Part shown: positions 53,024 to 63,174 of the stretch, piece after piece
Layout: each line of letters starts with the position of its first letter
Numbering within the stretch: position 1 is the first letter of the stretch
From: Salinigranum marinum
Lineage (GTDB): Archaea; Halobacteriota; Halobacteria; Halobacteriales; Haloferacaceae
Direction: 5' to 3'
Assembly: GCF_024228675.1 (NCBI RefSeq)
Contig: NZ_CP100461.1
Coordinates: forward strand, 2,973,398 to 3,037,397
DNA length: 64,000 nucleotides
Position numbers and translations under genes: made by a program
Notes under the pieces: generated by a model
Told to the model about the DNA's origin: nothing
What the model saw: only the letters and a program-made list of their open reading frames with translations
Databases searched by the model: none

Positions 53024-53722
53024 ATGAGCAGAGGACGAGATCCTGCTCGGTCCACGCGCGAGTTGACGGACGGAGTGACGGTCTCGACGTTCGAACCGGG
53101 GTCGAACGTGCTCGTCCGCGACTCCTCGCTGGCCGGCAAACGTGGGCTCGCACTCGCGCTGTTGGCGGCGCTCCCGGTCGACGAGTGCCCGGTCGTGCTG
53201 TCGGCCGCCACCGACCCCGAACGGCTCCAGCGGCGGCTGGTCGACGCGGGGAACGCCGACCTGGGCGGCCGCTGGTACGTGATCGACGCGGTTCAGTCGC
53301 GGGTCGACGGTGAACGGATCGCGTGTCCCGACGGCGGCGATCGACGGACGTGGTACGTCGCGTCCCCCGGCGATCTGACCGGGGTCGGTATGTCGACGAG
53401 TCGGACGCTGTCGGCGGTCACCGAAACGGGCAACGGTCCGCGCATCCTCGTCGACAGCCTCTCGACGCTGTTGCAGTACAGTTCGTCCGAGCGCGTCTAC
53501 CGATTCCTGCACGTCTGCAACGGTCGCGTGGCCGCCGTCGGCGGGGTCAGTATCCAGGTGACCCACTCCGACGCACACGCCGCGCGAACGGTCGGAACGC
53601 TCGCACATCTGTTCGACGTCCACGCCGGGGACGACGAGACGGTCACGGTGCGCACCGGCGGTTCGTCCGCGGCGTCGCTCCCGATGGGCGAGTTGCTCTC
53701 GAACCTGACCGCGATGGCGTAA
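53024..53722 (+). CDS. RecA/KaiC-like protein (DUF7504 type)
   Basis: A 232-residue protein related to KaiC-type ATPases but lacking a canonical P-loop: SNVLVRDSSLAGKRGLALAL takes its place. Further blocks are PVVLSAATDPERLQRRLVDA and PRILVDSLSTLLQYSSSERV. Such haloarchaeal proteins are often linked to signalling or motility. The degenerate P-loop suggests a non-ATPase or regulatory role. Confidence 0.75.
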   Translation: MSRGRDPARSTRELTDGVTVSTFEPGSNVLVRDSSLAGKRGLALALLAALPVDECPVVLSAATDPERLQRRLVDAGNADLGGRWYVIDAVQSRVDGERIACPDGGDRRTWYVASPGDLTGVGMSTSRTLSAVTETGNGPRILVDSLSTLLQYSSSERVYRFLHVCNGRVAAVGGVSIQVTHSDAHAARTVGTLAHLFDVHAGDDETVTVRTGGSSAASLPMGELLSNLTAMA

Positions 53723-54001
53723 CGACGGCTGAGCGTGCCGGTGGGCTCGGCGGCCGCGGGCCGGCCGGCGGATGCGTTCCGGCGCTTGCCGCCACCGAAC
53801 TGTTGATCCTCCAGCGCGGCGTCCAGATTCATCACGTGTTCGACCGAACAGAACTGAGAATGTGATCCGATTTGTCCGGCAAATGTCTCATCCGAAGGCA
53901 TAGCTTATTACAATACCACTGTTTATTCGGGGACGCGACTGCGAACACGTACATCAGATGCATGACCACCAATATTCCACACAAGACGACGGACGGATCG
54001 A

Positions 54002-54382
54002 ATGAACGGTGAGAAGTTGATACCGGGCGAGGTCGACCCGGGCGAGGGGAGCGTCGTTATCAACGAGGGACGCGAGACGGCCACCGTCGACGTGGCCAAC
54101 ACGGGCGACCGGCCGATCCAGGTCGGCTCGCACTTTCACTTCTTCGAGGCGAACCGCGCGCTGTCGTTCCCTCGCGAGGACGCGTTCGGCAAGCGCCTCG
54201 ACATCCCCGCCGGCACGGCCGTGCGGTTCGAACCCGGTGACGAGGTCGAGGTCGATCTGGTGACCTTCGGGGGGAAACGGAGAGTCAGCGGGCTGAACAA
54301 CCTCACGAACGGAGCCACGAGCCGGGATGCTCCCGAGAAGGCGCTCGAACGCGCCCGCGACGGCGGCTTCGAGGGGGCGTAG
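54002..54382 (+). CDS. ureB: Urease subunit beta
   Basis: A 126-residue subunit of the nickel enzyme that hydrolyses urea to ammonia and carbamate. [40 protein letters not shown] and [20 protein letters not shown] are family signatures. First gene of ureBCAGDEF, the operon order found in haloarchaea. A TATA-like CTTATTAC lies near 53905, and the last codon is six bases from ureC. Confidence 0.97.
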   Translation: MNGEKLIPGEVDPGEGSVVINEGRETATVDVANTGDRPIQVGSHFHFFEANRALSFPREDAFGKRLDIPAGTAVRFEPGDEVEVDLVTFGGKRRVSGLNNLTNGATSRDAPEKALERARDGGFEGA

Positions 54383-54387
54383 CGTCG

Positions 54388-56100
54388 ATGGCACGCGACC
54401 TCTCGAAGAAGCAGTACACGGATCTGTACGGACCCACCGAAGGGAGCCGCGTCCGTCTCGGCGACACGAGCCTGATCGCCGAGGTCCAGACGGACCTGGG
54501 AACGCCGGGCGACGAGGCGGTGTTCGGCGGCGGCAAGACGCTCAGGGACGGCATGGGCATGGCACCCGGTGTCACCGCCGAGGAGGGGGCGCTCGACTGG
54601 GTGTTGACGAACGCGACCGTCATCGACCCGATGCTGGGGATCATAAAGGGCGACATCGGCATCAAAGACGGCCTGATCGCCGGCGTCGGCAAGGCCGGCA
54701 ACCCCAACACGATGGACGGGGTCGACCCCGACCTCGTGGTGGGCGCTTCGACCGACGTGTACCCCGCCGAGGGGCTGATCGCCACCGCGGGCGCGCTCGA
54801 CATCCACGTCCACTTCAACAGCGCGCAGTTGGCAGAGCACGCGCTCGCCTCGGGCATCACGACGATGCTCGGCGGCGGCTACGGCGGCGGCGCGACGACC
54901 GTCACGACCGGCCCCGTGAACATCGAACGCTTCCTGCAGGCCGCCGAGGACTGGCCGGTCAACGTCGGCTTCTACGGCAAGGGCAACTCCTCGGCCAAAG
55001 GGGGACTGTACGAGCAGGTCGAAGCCGGGGCGTGCGGGCTCAAACTCCACGAGGACTGGGGGTCGACGCCGGCGGTCATCGATACCTGTCTGGAAGTCGC
55101 CGACGAGGAGGACGTTCAGACGTGTATCCACACCGACACGCTGAACGAGTCGGGGTTCGTCGAGGACACGTTCGACGCCATCGACGGCCGGACGATGCAC
55201 ATGTTCCACATCGAAGGCGCGGGCGGCGGCCACGCCCCGGACATCCTCGAACTCGTCGGCGAACCGAACGCCCTGCCGTCGTCGACGAACCCCTCGATGC
55301 CCTTCACGACGAACACGTTCGACGAGCACCTCGACATGGTGATGGTCTGTCACCACCTCAACCCCGACGTCCCCGAGGACGTCTCCTTCGCCGAGTCGCG
55401 CATTCGCCACGAGACGCTCGCCGCCGAGGACGTCCTCCACGACATGGGTGCGGTGAGCATGATGACGACCGACTCGCAGGCGATGGGCCGGATGGCCGAG
55501 CTCGTCTGTCGAACGTGGCAAACCGCCGATAAGATGAAGAAACAGCGCGGTCCCCTGCCCGGCGACGACGGGGCCGAAAACGACAACGAGCGGATCCTGC
55601 GATACATCGCGAAGTACACCATCAACCCCGCCATCACGGCGGGGATCGACGACTACGTCGGCTCGCTGGAGACGGGGAAAATCGCCGACATCTGCCTGTG
55701 GGATCCCGCGTTCTTCGGTATCAAACCCGATCTCGTCATGAAGGGCGGCTTCCCCGCGCTGTCGAAGATGGGAGAGGCCAACGGCTCGTTGATGACCTGC
55801 GAGCCGATCATGCAGCGACCGCGCGCGGGTGCGGTCGGGAAGGCGAAGAACGCGCTCAGCTTGGCGTTCGTCTCACAGGCCGGCTTCGAGAACGAGGTCG
55901 GCGAGGAGTACGGCCTCACGAAGGAAGTGGTTCCGGTCAAGGGCACCAGGAACCTCGCGAAGGACAGCATGGTCCGCAACGACTACTGCCCCGAGGGCGT
56001 CGCGGTCGACTCCGAGACGTTCGAGGTGACGATCGACGGTGAGGTCGTCACCTGCGATCCCGCCGAGGAGATCTCGCTCGCACAGCGGTACACACTCTGA
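54388..56100 (+). CDS. ureC: Urease subunit alpha (catalytic)
   Basis: A 570-residue subunit carrying the di-nickel site. H140 and H142 in [12 protein letters not shown], the carbamylated lysine K219 in GLKLHEDWG with H221 nearby, later His in [14 protein letters not shown] and the mobile flap [16 protein letters not shown] with its catalytic His are all present. It has the normal length of about 570 residues. It should act in the cytoplasm as an (alpha-beta-gamma)3 complex. Confidence 0.98.
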   Translation: MARDLSKKQYTDLYGPTEGSRVRLGDTSLIAEVQTDLGTPGDEAVFGGGKTLRDGMGMAPGVTAEEGALDWVLTNATVIDPMLGIIKGDIGIKDGLIAGVGKAGNPNTMDGVDPDLVVGASTDVYPAEGLIATAGALDIHVHFNSAQLAEHALASGITTMLGGGYGGGATTVTTGPVNIERFLQAAEDWPVNVGFYGKGNSSAKGGLYEQVEAGACGLKLHEDWGSTPAVIDTCLEVADEEDVQTCIHTDTLNESGFVEDTFDAIDGRTMHMFHIEGAGGGHAPDILELVGEPNALPSSTNPSMPFTTNTFDEHLDMVMVCHHLNPDVPEDVSFAESRIRHETLAAEDVLHDMGAVSMMTTDSQAMGRMAELVCRTWQTADKMKKQRGPLPGDDGAENDNERILRYIAKYTINPAITAGIDDYVGSLETGKIADICLWDPAFFGIKPDLVMKGGFPALSKMGEANGSLMTCEPIMQRPRAGAVGKAKNALSLAFVSQAGFENEVGEEYGLTKEVVPVKGTRNLAKDSMVRNDYCPEGVAVDSETFEVTIDGEVVTCDPAEEISLAQRYTL

Positions 56101-56122
56101 TCCACCCAGACACGCTACACCA

Positions 56123-56452
56123 ATGCAACTCACCCCAAAAGATCGAGAACGCCTGACGGTGTTCATGGCCGCAGAGCTCGCCCGTCGCCGCAAGGAGCGC
56201 GGGCTGAAACTCAACCACCCCGAGGCAGTCGCGTACATCTCCGACTGGGTGTTCGAACGGGGTCGCGAGGGTGAATCCGTGGCGGACATCCGCGCGGAGG
56301 CGACCGGACTCCTCTCGAGAGCGGACGTGATGGAGGGCGTCCCGGAGATGATCGACATGATCCAGGTCGAGCCGACGTTCCCCGACGGGACGAAGCTGGT
56401 CACGATCCACGATCCCATCCGACGGGACGAACCGCTGGAGGTGGGCGAGTGA
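56123..56452 (+). CDS. ureA: Urease subunit gamma
   Basis: A 109-residue structural subunit: [40 protein letters not shown] and [20 protein letters not shown] are family blocks. ATG 56123 is the natural start. It lies after ureC rather than before ureB, a haloarchaeal gene order. The stop overlaps the GTG of ureG. Confidence 0.97.
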   Translation: MQLTPKDRERLTVFMAAELARRRKERGLKLNHPEAVAYISDWVFERGREGESVADIRAEATGLLSRADVMEGVPEMIDMIQVEPTFPDGTKLVTIHDPIRRDEPLEVGE

Positions 56453-57111
56453 GCCGGACCGAAGAGGAAAGCGAGACCACCGGCCGCCCCCGAACCTACC
56501 GCGACGTGCCGGTCGTCGGCATCGGCGGTCCCGTCGGCTCCGGCAAGACCTCGCTCATCCAGCGGCTCGTCCCCTACCTCCAGACCGGCGACCGGCAGCT
56601 CGGGCTCATCGCCAACGACATCCTCACCCAGGAGGACGCCACGGTGCTCAAGGAGGCGTTCGCCGGCGAGATCCCCGACGATCTCGTCCAGGGCGTCGAG
56701 ACCGGCGCGTGTCCACACACCGGAATCAGGGAAGACCCCACGATGAACCTCGACAAGGTAACCGAGTACGCCCAAGCCTACCCGGATCTCGACCTCGTCC
56801 TCCTCGAGTCCGGCGGCGACAACCTCGCGGCGACGTTCAACCCCGAACTCGCGGACTACTTCATCTACGTCATCTCCGTGGCGGAGGGGGACGATATCCC
56901 CCGAAAACGCGGCCCCGGCGTCGTCGACTGTGATCTCCTCGTCATCAACAAGACGGACCTCGCGCCGCACGTCGGCGCGGACCTCGACGTGATGGAACGC
57001 GACACCGAGGAGGTCAGGGGAGGACGGCCGTACGTCCTCACCGACTGCAAGGACGAGACGGGGATCGAAGCGGTCGCCGAGTACGTCGAGCGGGAGGTGC
57101 TGTTCGCGTAG
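56449..57111 (+). CDS. ureG: Urease accessory GTPase UreG
   Basis: A 220-residue SIMIBI-class GTPase that drives nickel insertion into urease. P-loop [34 protein letters not shown], the CPH nickel-binding motif in [14 protein letters not shown], and [17 protein letters not shown] at 56449 overlaps the ureA stop, indicating coupled translation. Confidence 0.97.
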   Translation: MSRTEEESETTGRPRTYRDVPVVGIGGPVGSGKTSLIQRLVPYLQTGDRQLGLIANDILTQEDATVLKEAFAGEIPDDLVQGVETGACPHTGIREDPTMNLDKVTEYAQAYPDLDLVLLESGGDNLAATFNPELADYFIYVISVAEGDDIPRKRGPGVVDCDLLVINKTDLAPHVGADLDVMERDTEEVRGGRPYVLTDCKDETGIEAVAEYVEREVLFA

Positions 57112-58071
57112 ATGGCGGCCTCGACGCCGGGACCCGCGGAGGAGGCGACCCCACCGGCCGGGTTCGAGACGTACGCCAGGGAGTCGCTCCCGCAGTCGCC
57201 CGCCGGCGCGGTGGGGAAGGGCGGCGAACTCGACCTGCAGTTCGCCCGCGGGCGCGACGGGCAGTCACGGCTGGTGTACGACCGCGCAACCGTCCCATTT
57301 CACCTCACCGGCGGGCTGTACCACGACGAGTCCCTCCCCGAGATCGCCTCCGCGTACGTCCAGGACCCCACGGGCGGCATCGCCCAGGGCGACCGCTACG
57401 AGGCACGCATCGAGGTCGGCCCCGACGCCCGCGCGCACGTCTCGACCGGGAGCGCCACCAAGGTGCTCCGGATGGAGCGCAACTACGGGTCGTCGCATCT
57501 GACCGTCACCGTCGACGACGGTGGCTACCTCGAGTATCTGCCGGACCCGACCATCCTCCACCGCGACGCGCGCTTCTGGGGGACCGTCGATATCGAACTC
57601 GGCACCGACGCCGCGATCTGTCTCTGGGACGTCGTCGTGCCCGGCCGCCTCGCCCGGGACGAGGCGTTCGCGTTCGACCGCCTCCACACGAGCGTCGAAG
57701 CGCGGGGACCCGACGGCGAGCTGTTCGCCGACACGCTCGCGCTCGACGGGGGCGACCACCTCCGAGGACCGGGCCTGTTCGGCGAGTTCCGCGTCGTGGG
57801 GACGTGTTACGTCGTCGCACCCGACCACGATGACGTCGGGGGCCTGGCCGACGACCTCCACGCGTGCGTCCAACGCGACGCGAACGAGGACGCGAGCGAC
57901 GACGAACCCAGAGCCGTCGGCGGCGCGTCAGTCCTCCCGCGGGAGGCCGGCGTCGCCGTCCGGGTGCTCGGCGACCGCGCGAGCGACGTAACCGACCGCT
58001 TCGCCAGCGTCTGGGACGGTGCGCGACGGGCGCTGGTCGGGGCGAGCGCGCCCGACGCGAGGAAGTTCTGA
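57112..58071 (+). CDS. ureD: Urease accessory protein UreD
   Basis: A 319-residue scaffold for nickel insertion. QSRLVYDRATVPFHLTGGLY, DPTGGIAQGDRYEARIEVGP and HVSTGSATKVLRMERNYGSS are recognisable UreD/UreH blocks. It starts immediately after the ureG stop and its own stop overlaps the next ATG (ATGA). No transport function is seen. Confidence 0.93.
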   Translation: MAASTPGPAEEATPPAGFETYARESLPQSPAGAVGKGGELDLQFARGRDGQSRLVYDRATVPFHLTGGLYHDESLPEIASAYVQDPTGGIAQGDRYEARIEVGPDARAHVSTGSATKVLRMERNYGSSHLTVTVDDGGYLEYLPDPTILHRDARFWGTVDIELGTDAAICLWDVVVPGRLARDEAFAFDRLHTSVEARGPDGELFADTLALDGGDHLRGPGLFGEFRVVGTCYVVAPDHDDVGGLADDLHACVQRDANEDASDDEPRAVGGASVLPREAGVAVRVLGDRASDVTDRFASVWDGARRALVGASAPDARKF

Positions 58072-58673
58072 TGCTCGTCGCACGCGGCCCGGTCGAACCC
58101 GAAGCCGGCGGCGACGCCGACTCGGCGGTCGACGGCGGCGTCGTCGTCGACGACACCCAGCGTCGGCGCTCGCGCTTCCGAACCCGGACGACGACCGGTG
58201 AGGAGGTCGGCGTCGTCGTCGAGGACGCCCCGGTGCTCGCTCCCGGTGACCTGCTGCGGACCGACGACGGACGGCACCTCGTCGTCGAACTGGAGCCGAC
58301 CGAGGCGCTCGTCGTCGAACTGCCCGCCGGGGCGACACCGGCGAGGATGGTCGCCGGGGGACACGCGATCGGCAACAAGCACTGGGACCTCGTGGTCCGC
58401 GACGGTCGGGTGTACGTCCCGGCGGCCGGCGAAGCCGACCACCGACGAGCGTTCCTGGAGTCGTGGCTACCCGCGGCCGCCGAGGTCCGGGTCGAACCGG
58501 TCGAGCCGACGACGTTCGACGGCTCACACCACAACGACCACTCGCACGGACACGGCGATGGGTCGACACACTCGCACGCCCACGGCGACGGCCACAACCA
58601 CACACACGATCACGCCGGGCTCACCGTCGACGGCGTGCGGCGCGCCGCTGGCGGAGGTGACGACGATGAGTGA
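58071..58673 (+). CDS. ureE: Urease accessory protein UreE (nickel chaperone)
   Basis: A 200-residue metallochaperone. The N-terminal peptide-binding domain (SRFRTRTTTGEEVGVVVEDA, VLAPGDLLRTDDGRHLVVEL) is followed by the nickel domain (IGNKHWDLVVRDGRVYVPAA) and a His-rich tail with SHGHGDGSTHSHAHGDGHNH. The tail can bind several nickel ions. The ATG overlaps the ureD stop. Confidence 0.95.
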   Translation: MLVARGPVEPEAGGDADSAVDGGVVVDDTQRRRSRFRTRTTTGEEVGVVVEDAPVLAPGDLLRTDDGRHLVVELEPTEALVVELPAGATPARMVAGGHAIGNKHWDLVVRDGRVYVPAAGEADHRRAFLESWLPAAAEVRVEPVEPTTFDGSHHNDHSHGHGDGSTHSHAHGDGHNHTHDHAGLTVDGVRRAAGGGDDDE

Positions 58674-59409
58674 CGCTGAGGCCGAGACGGACGTCGAAAC
58701 GACGCCGTCCGACGGGACCGACGCCGATGCGTCGCTCGCGGCGTTCCAGTTCGCGGACTCGTTCCTGCCCGTCGGGACGTACACCCTCTCGTACGGCCTC
58801 GAACAGTTCGCCGCGGCCGAGCGCGTCGACGACGCCGACAACCTCCACGCCCTCCTGGTCGACTACCTCCGTCGACAGGTGGGCCCCTGCGACGTCGTCG
58901 CGCTCGCGGCGGCGTGGGAACGCGCCGACGATGAGGACGCGCTCGACCGACTCGCCGCGGTCGACGAGCGCCAGCGGTCGGTCACCCTCCCGAAGGAGTT
59001 CCGCGAGAGCTCCGAGAAATCCGGCCGCCGCCTGCTCGAACTCGTGGTGGAGACGACCGACGACCGGGTGGTGAAAGCGTACCACGACCGGGTCGTCGCG
59101 GGCGAGGTGCCGGGGAACCACGCGGTCGCGCTGGGGCTCGTCGCCAGACGGGAAGGGATCACCCGCGACCGGGCGTGTCTGCTCGCGTGTCACTCGTTCG
59201 TCGTCGGGTTGCTGGGGGCGGCACAGCGGCTCGTCCGCCTGACGCACACCGACGCCCAGCGGCTCCTCACCGAGCTTCGTCCAGTCATCGCCGACGTGTG
59301 TGAGGCGTACGCCGGCCGCGACCCGGCGGCGATGGCCCCGTTCGCGCCGCTCGTCGACGTGATGGGGATGAAACACGAGCGCGCCCAGCGGCGGCTGTTC
59401 GTCAGCTGA
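58666..59409 (+). CDS. ureF: Urease accessory protein UreF
   Basis: A 247-residue helical protein acting with UreD and UreG in nickel insertion. LAAFQFADSFLPVGTYTLSY, GLEQFAAAERVDDADNLHAL and EVPGNHAVALGLVARREGIT match UreF. The N-terminal acidic tail is a haloarchaeal addition. It overlaps ureE by eight bases and is the last gene of the operon; no nickel transporter follows. Confidence 0.93.
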   Translation: MSDAEAETDVETTPSDGTDADASLAAFQFADSFLPVGTYTLSYGLEQFAAAERVDDADNLHALLVDYLRRQVGPCDVVALAAAWERADDEDALDRLAAVDERQRSVTLPKEFRESSEKSGRRLLELVVETTDDRVVKAYHDRVVAGEVPGNHAVALGLVARREGITRDRACLLACHSFVVGLLGAAQRLVRLTHTDAQRLLTELRPVIADVCEAYAGRDPAAMAPFAPLVDVMGMKHERAQRRLFVS

Positions 59410-59485
59410 CCGCTCGACGGTGCCTGGGGCCGGTCCAGGTCCGGGTGTGCTCACGCGGGCCGCACGTCCATCGCCCGCGTGTCGA

Positions 59486-60220
59486 TCACGCGTGCCGTTC
59501 GATCGCGTCTTCGAGGCGGTCGCGGAGGGCCGCGTCGTCCGCGTCGGTGATCGTGACCGAGGTCTTCCGCTCGTCCGTGTCGGCGAGTTCGCTCAGGAGC
59601 CCGCCCCGGCGGTCGATCTCGACGAAGACGGTGAGTTCATCGGCGCTGGGACGACAGACGAGTTCGACCTCGTCGACCCGCCCGGCGAACGGCCCGTCCG
59701 AGGGCCGGAACTCGAACTCCTGGACGAAGGGACCGGGACTGTAGCGACCGTAGGGGTCGGCCTCGCACTCCGCCGAGCGGAACGAGAAGCCGAGCCCCTC
59801 CATCGCGTCGAAGAGCGCACGCATCCGCGGCGTCGGCTGGACGTCGAGGTAGTCTTTGTCCTCGGGGTCGACAGCCATCGAGATGTCCAGTTCGGTCTCG
59901 ACCCATACGTCCACGCGGCCGAGCGTGACGGGCGTCGCGTACGGGATCTCGACCGCCGTCGTCCGGACCTCGCTCTGTCCGGGCTCGATGCTGAGGCCGT
60001 CCGAGAGGTGGAGCCGGTCGATCGTCACCGTCTTGTAGCCGTCATCCGTGGCGTACTGCGTCTCGAGTTCGAGTTCGATGCGCTCGACCGTCTGCTCGAC
60101 CGAGCCGCCGTCGATGTGGATCTCCGCGTCGACCGACTGGCCGGGTTCGACCGTCGTGGACTGGAGGGCCGTGTCGACCGTCGCGTTACCGATACCGATG
60201 CTCGCGAGGACCTTCTTCAT
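59486..60220 (-). CDS. Spo0M-like (arrestin-fold) protein
   Basis: A 244-residue protein of the SpoOM family: MKKVLASIGIGNATVDTALQ, GQSVDAEIHIDGGSVEQTVE, HLSDGLSIEPGQSEVRTTAV and DVWVETELDISMAVDPEDKD. In Bacillus, Spo0M controls sporulation and division; haloarchaeal members have no proven role. The start at 60220 is the family start; an upstream frame extension is spurious. Convergent with ureF. Confidence 0.9.
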   Translation of the reverse strand: MKKVLASIGIGNATVDTALQSTTVEPGQSVDAEIHIDGGSVEQTVERIELELETQYATDDGYKTVTIDRLHLSDGLSIEPGQSEVRTTAVEIPYATPVTLGRVDVWVETELDISMAVDPEDKDYLDVQPTPRMRALFDAMEGLGFSFRSAECEADPYGRYSPGPFVQEFEFRPSDGPFAGRVDEVELVCRPSADELTVFVEIDRRGGLLSELADTDERKTSVTITDADDAALRDRLEDAIERHA

Positions 60221-60412
60221 GCGTCCGATGCCGGTGCCGCGACCGTCATATGTCTTCTGTGATCGCCCGTCAGCGAGCCAGTGACCCCGTGCGGTCCGGT
60301 CGAGTTCCGGAGCCGCGGACGGAAGATCGAGTCCGGCGACGCCGCGGTCGGCCGCCCGTTCTACGAACATGTTCGGAGCGGAACTGACGACGGTGCCCCG
60401 CGTTCTTCGGGT

Positions 60413-60808
60413 ATGAGCACGACACTCACCGAGCAGACAGCGGCGGCACGGCAGACGACGGTGACCGTCAGGTGTACCGGCCACGTACGGACGGCCATCG
60501 GGACACCCGAACTGTCCTTTACTTTCGAGGGCGACACGCTCCGGGAGTTCCTCGACGCCTTCTTCGAGGCGTACGACGTCTCCGACCTCCTCATCGCCGA
60601 GACTGACGACGCGGCCACGGCCCGCGGCTGGGCGAAGGTCGACGAGGTGCCGGGGACGTGGCGTAAGAACCCGGAGGGCGAGAACACGCGGTGTTACGCC
60701 CGGGTGTGTGTCAACGGGCGGTTCAACGAGAACCTCGCCGGCCTCGACACCGAACTGGACGACGGCGACCGCGTGGCGCTCATCTACCCGTTCATGTTCT
60801 GTTGCTGA
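60413..60808 (+). CDS. MoaD/ThiS-like beta-grasp protein ending in Cys-Cys
   Basis: A 131-residue protein with an N-terminal Thr/Gln tail, then VRCTGHVRTAIGTPELSFTF, EGDTLREFLDAFFEAYDVSD and ENLAGLDTELDDGDRVALIY, the layout of MoaD and ThiS. However, the C-terminus is PFMFCC instead of the GG needed for activation by E1-like enzymes. It may therefore be a scaffold or metal-binding derivative rather than a sulfur carrier. Confidence 0.75.
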   Translation: MSTTLTEQTAAARQTTVTVRCTGHVRTAIGTPELSFTFEGDTLREFLDAFFEAYDVSDLLIAETDDAATARGWAKVDEVPGTWRKNPEGENTRCYARVCVNGRFNENLAGLDTELDDGDRVALIYPFMFCC

Positions 60809-60962
60809 TCGGCGAACACGCTCGAACGGGTCGGAGACCGCTGGAACGGCGTGGGTCGTCCCCGCGTCGTGGACGAGAGCACGCAGCGGGTCCCGAAGCG
60901 ACGCTGCCGTGGCGAGATCGAAAACTGCGAAACGTGAGTCGACGCGCCGAGCGTCGAACGGG

Positions 60963-61832
60963 TCAGTACCGCGACGGCAGGAACGCGAGACCGATGAGGA
61001 AGACGATGGAGACGCCCGAGAGGATGGTGATCCCCCAGAGCCCGTTCTTCTGCTCGGTGAACGAGTCGATCTCGTTCGTCTGCGCGTTGTAGCCCTCGAA
61101 GTCCTGCGTGAGGACGACCGTCGTGTTGGTCGGGAAGTGCGCGAGGTACGTCTGCCCGTCCAGGGTGACGTTCGCGTGGTTACCGACCTCGACGGTGTTC
61201 TGTTGCGGCGCGTTCCACGAGAGCGTCACCGCGTCGCTCGCGACGTCGATCCGCGTCTGGTTACCGTCGAGCGGGAGCGAGTCGCTCTCGGAGTACTGCT
61301 GCTCGGCGGGCGTGGGGAAGTACTCGTTCGCCGGCACGAGCGTCGAGGAGTTGTTTTCGGTGACGATGACGAACTCCTGTCCGTCCCGGGTGACGGTCTC
61401 GTTGTCGGCAGCGGTGTCGTTGGCGAGGATGCCAGAGCGGTCGATGGACTCACGCAGCGTGAACGACGAGGGATCCGACTCGTTGGGGACGACGACCTGC
61501 CAGTCGTCACCCTCGTAGGTCACGGTCGAGTCGTTGTCCCACGTCTCGGTGTACAGCGCGGATTGGTTCGTCCAGGCGATGGTCGCGGAGTGGGTGACCG
61601 TGACGCCGCCCCCACCGCCGTGTCCGCCGCCGCCGCTTTCTTCTTCCTCGGTGACGACCTCAGTCGCGGTGTACTGCTGGCCGCCGAGCCTGAACGTATC
61701 GCCCTGTGAGAGGGAGTATTCGGGGTTCTCGAAACCGATCGTCGGTTCCTCTGCGGTCGCGATGAGCGAGTACGACGCCGCCCCCACGACCAGGAAGAAC
61801 GCGACGTAGATTGCCGCGGCGCGTCGTTGCAT
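60963..61832 (-). CDS. Membrane-anchored extracellular protein
   Basis: A 289-residue protein with an N-terminal helix (AAAIYVAFFLVVGAASYSLI) and a C-terminal helix (GLWGITILSGVSIVFLIGLA); the ~230 residues between are extracellular, with a Gly/His spacer GGGGHGGGGGVTVTHSATIA. The two helices may make a bitopic pair. Unknown function; similar two-helix haloarchaeal proteins are of the conserved hypothetical type. The start MQRRAAA (61832) is favoured over MVFAPT. Confidence 0.7.
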   Translation of the reverse strand: MQRRAAAIYVAFFLVVGAASYSLIATAEEPTIGFENPEYSLSQGDTFRLGGQQYTATEVVTEEEESGGGGHGGGGGVTVTHSATIAWTNQSALYTETWDNDSTVTYEGDDWQVVVPNESDPSSFTLRESIDRSGILANDTAADNETVTRDGQEFVIVTENNSSTLVPANEYFPTPAEQQYSESDSLPLDGNQTRIDVASDAVTLSWNAPQQNTVEVGNHANVTLDGQTYLAHFPTNTTVVLTQDFEGYNAQTNEIDSFTEQKNGLWGITILSGVSIVFLIGLAFLPSRY

Positions 61833-61916
61833 AGTCGGAGCAAAGACCACGCGGTGTATAACGGTTACTGAACTCTCGCGGACGACCAGCGCAACCCACG
61901 GCCCCGGCGGCCGTCG

Positions 61917-62240
61917 TCACGCCGAGTCGTCACGACGCTCGAACCGGTGGCGGACGACGGGCGACTCGTCGTCCCACTCGAACGAGTCGTGGACCGCCTC
62001 GAGGCGGCGGCGGTACGCCGCCAGGTCCGCCGATCCCTCCGCGCGAGCGTCGGCGTCGGTGAGGTCACCCAGCGTCCGTTCGTCGACGCTCGTCACGACG
62101 AACTCGACGCCGTCGACCTCGAACGTGTCGCCCTCGTCGGCGTAGCGGTCGCCACGGTGCAGTTGCGTCAGTTCGTCGTCGAGCGCCATCTGTTCGACCC
62201 GATCGTTCGGCAGGAGGACGCTGGCGTCGATGTGTGCCAT
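61917..62240 (-). CDS. ASCH-domain-like protein
   Basis: A 107-residue protein: VLLPNDRVEQMALDDELTQL, HRGDRYADEGDTFEVDGVEF and VVTSVDERTLGDLTDADARA form the ASCH beta barrel, a fold implicated in RNA or nucleoside binding. The C-terminal DSFEWDDESPVVRHRFERRD is acidic. Unknown substrate. Divergent from the HxlR regulator across an about 135-base gap. Confidence 0.7.
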   Translation of the reverse strand: MAHIDASVLLPNDRVEQMALDDELTQLHRGDRYADEGDTFEVDGVEFVVTSVDERTLGDLTDADARAEGSADLAAYRRRLEAVHDSFEWDDESPVVRHRFERRDDSA

Positions 62241-62376
62241 ACCGGGAAGGAGGACCAGACGGACAAAAAGCCGGCGCGCCGGTCCACGTCAGGACCGCCG
62301 AGGTGACAACATCAGTAACAGAGCGATAGCTGATGCGAAAACGAACCACTATACCACCCGCCCGCGTACGTCGCGT

Positions 62377-62757
62377 ATGGCAACGAATCGAACCCCCGAT
62401 CCCGACGAGCGCTACAGCGAGGAGGCGTGCGTCGTCATCGACTCGCTCGAACAGATCGGCTCGCAGTGGCGACTCATCGTCCTCCACGACCTCCAGGAGG
62501 GCGAAAAGCGGTTCAACGAACTCAAGCGCTCGACGGGATCGAGCGCACGGACCCTCTCGCGCGTGCTCGACGACCTCCAGGAGATGGGCTTCGTCGACCG
62601 TCGGCTCGAAGAGGACGCCCCGGTCGCGACGTACTACTCGCTGACCGAGAAGGGGTGCTCGCTCTCGCCGGTGTTCGACGCGATCGAGCGCTGGGCCGAG
62701 ACGTGGCTCGACGGCGACGACGACGCCGCCGAAGCCGTCGACTCGCTCACGTCCTGA
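62377..62757 (+). CDS. HxlR-family winged-HTH regulator
   Basis: A 126-residue protein with the HxlR pattern: ACVVIDSLEQIGSQWRLIVL, HDLQEGEKRFNELKRSTGSS and ARTLSRVLDDLQEMGFVDRR, then a wing AP-VATYYSLTEKGCSLSPVF. The N-terminal Cys (EACVVID) is in the position used for redox or aldehyde sensing in some members. Start at 62377; TATA-like CTATACC lies about 25 bases upstream. Confidence 0.9.
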   Translation: MATNRTPDPDERYSEEACVVIDSLEQIGSQWRLIVLHDLQEGEKRFNELKRSTGSSARTLSRVLDDLQEMGFVDRRLEEDAPVATYYSLTEKGCSLSPVFDAIERWAETWLDGDDDAAEAVDSLTS

Positions 62758-62781
62758 GGGCCGGTTCCCGGATGTCCACAG

Positions 62782-63174
62782 TCACGTGTCCCGCCAGCCC
62801 CGGAGTTTGATCCGCTCGCCCACGTCGTTCGTCCAGTAGAGTTCGACGATCATCCCGCTGTCCGCGCGGACGGTTCCCGTGTCCCCCTCGGCGACGAGGC
62901 CGTCCCACGCGACACGACGGCGGACGCCGTCGACGGTCACGACGAGATCGGCCGCCGAGACGGCGTCGCCGCCAGTGTGGGCGATCCGGACGTGCGAACC
63001 GTTGACCCGGTCGAGCGTCCAATCGGCGTCCGGAGCGTCGGCACCGGTGGACGACGGCCCGCTGACGCCGGCGAGGACGACGCCGACCACGCCCACGACG
63101 ATGAACAGCGCGAGGACGGCCCCGAGAACGTTCAGGAGGCGGTCGCCGTCGCCGTCACCGTCGGTGTCAGTCAT
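62782..63174 (-). CDS. Type IV pilin-like protein
   Basis: A 130-residue protein with an N-terminal acidic tail (MTDTDGDGDGDRLL) followed by a long hydrophobic helix (LGAVLALFIVVGVVGVVLAG) and a beta domain with VRIAHTGGDAVSAADLVVTV. HTGGD blocks are typical of archaeal flagellin/pilin-like (DUF1628) folds. The prepilin cleavage site is unclear. Possibly an adhesion pilin or a bitopic surface protein. Confidence 0.7.
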   Translation of the reverse strand: MTDTDGDGDGDRLLNVLGAVLALFIVVGVVGVVLAGVSGPSSTGADAPDADWTLDRVNGSHVRIAHTGGDAVSAADLVVTVDGVRRRVAWDGLVAEGDTGTVRADSGMIVELYWTNDVGERIKLRGWRDT

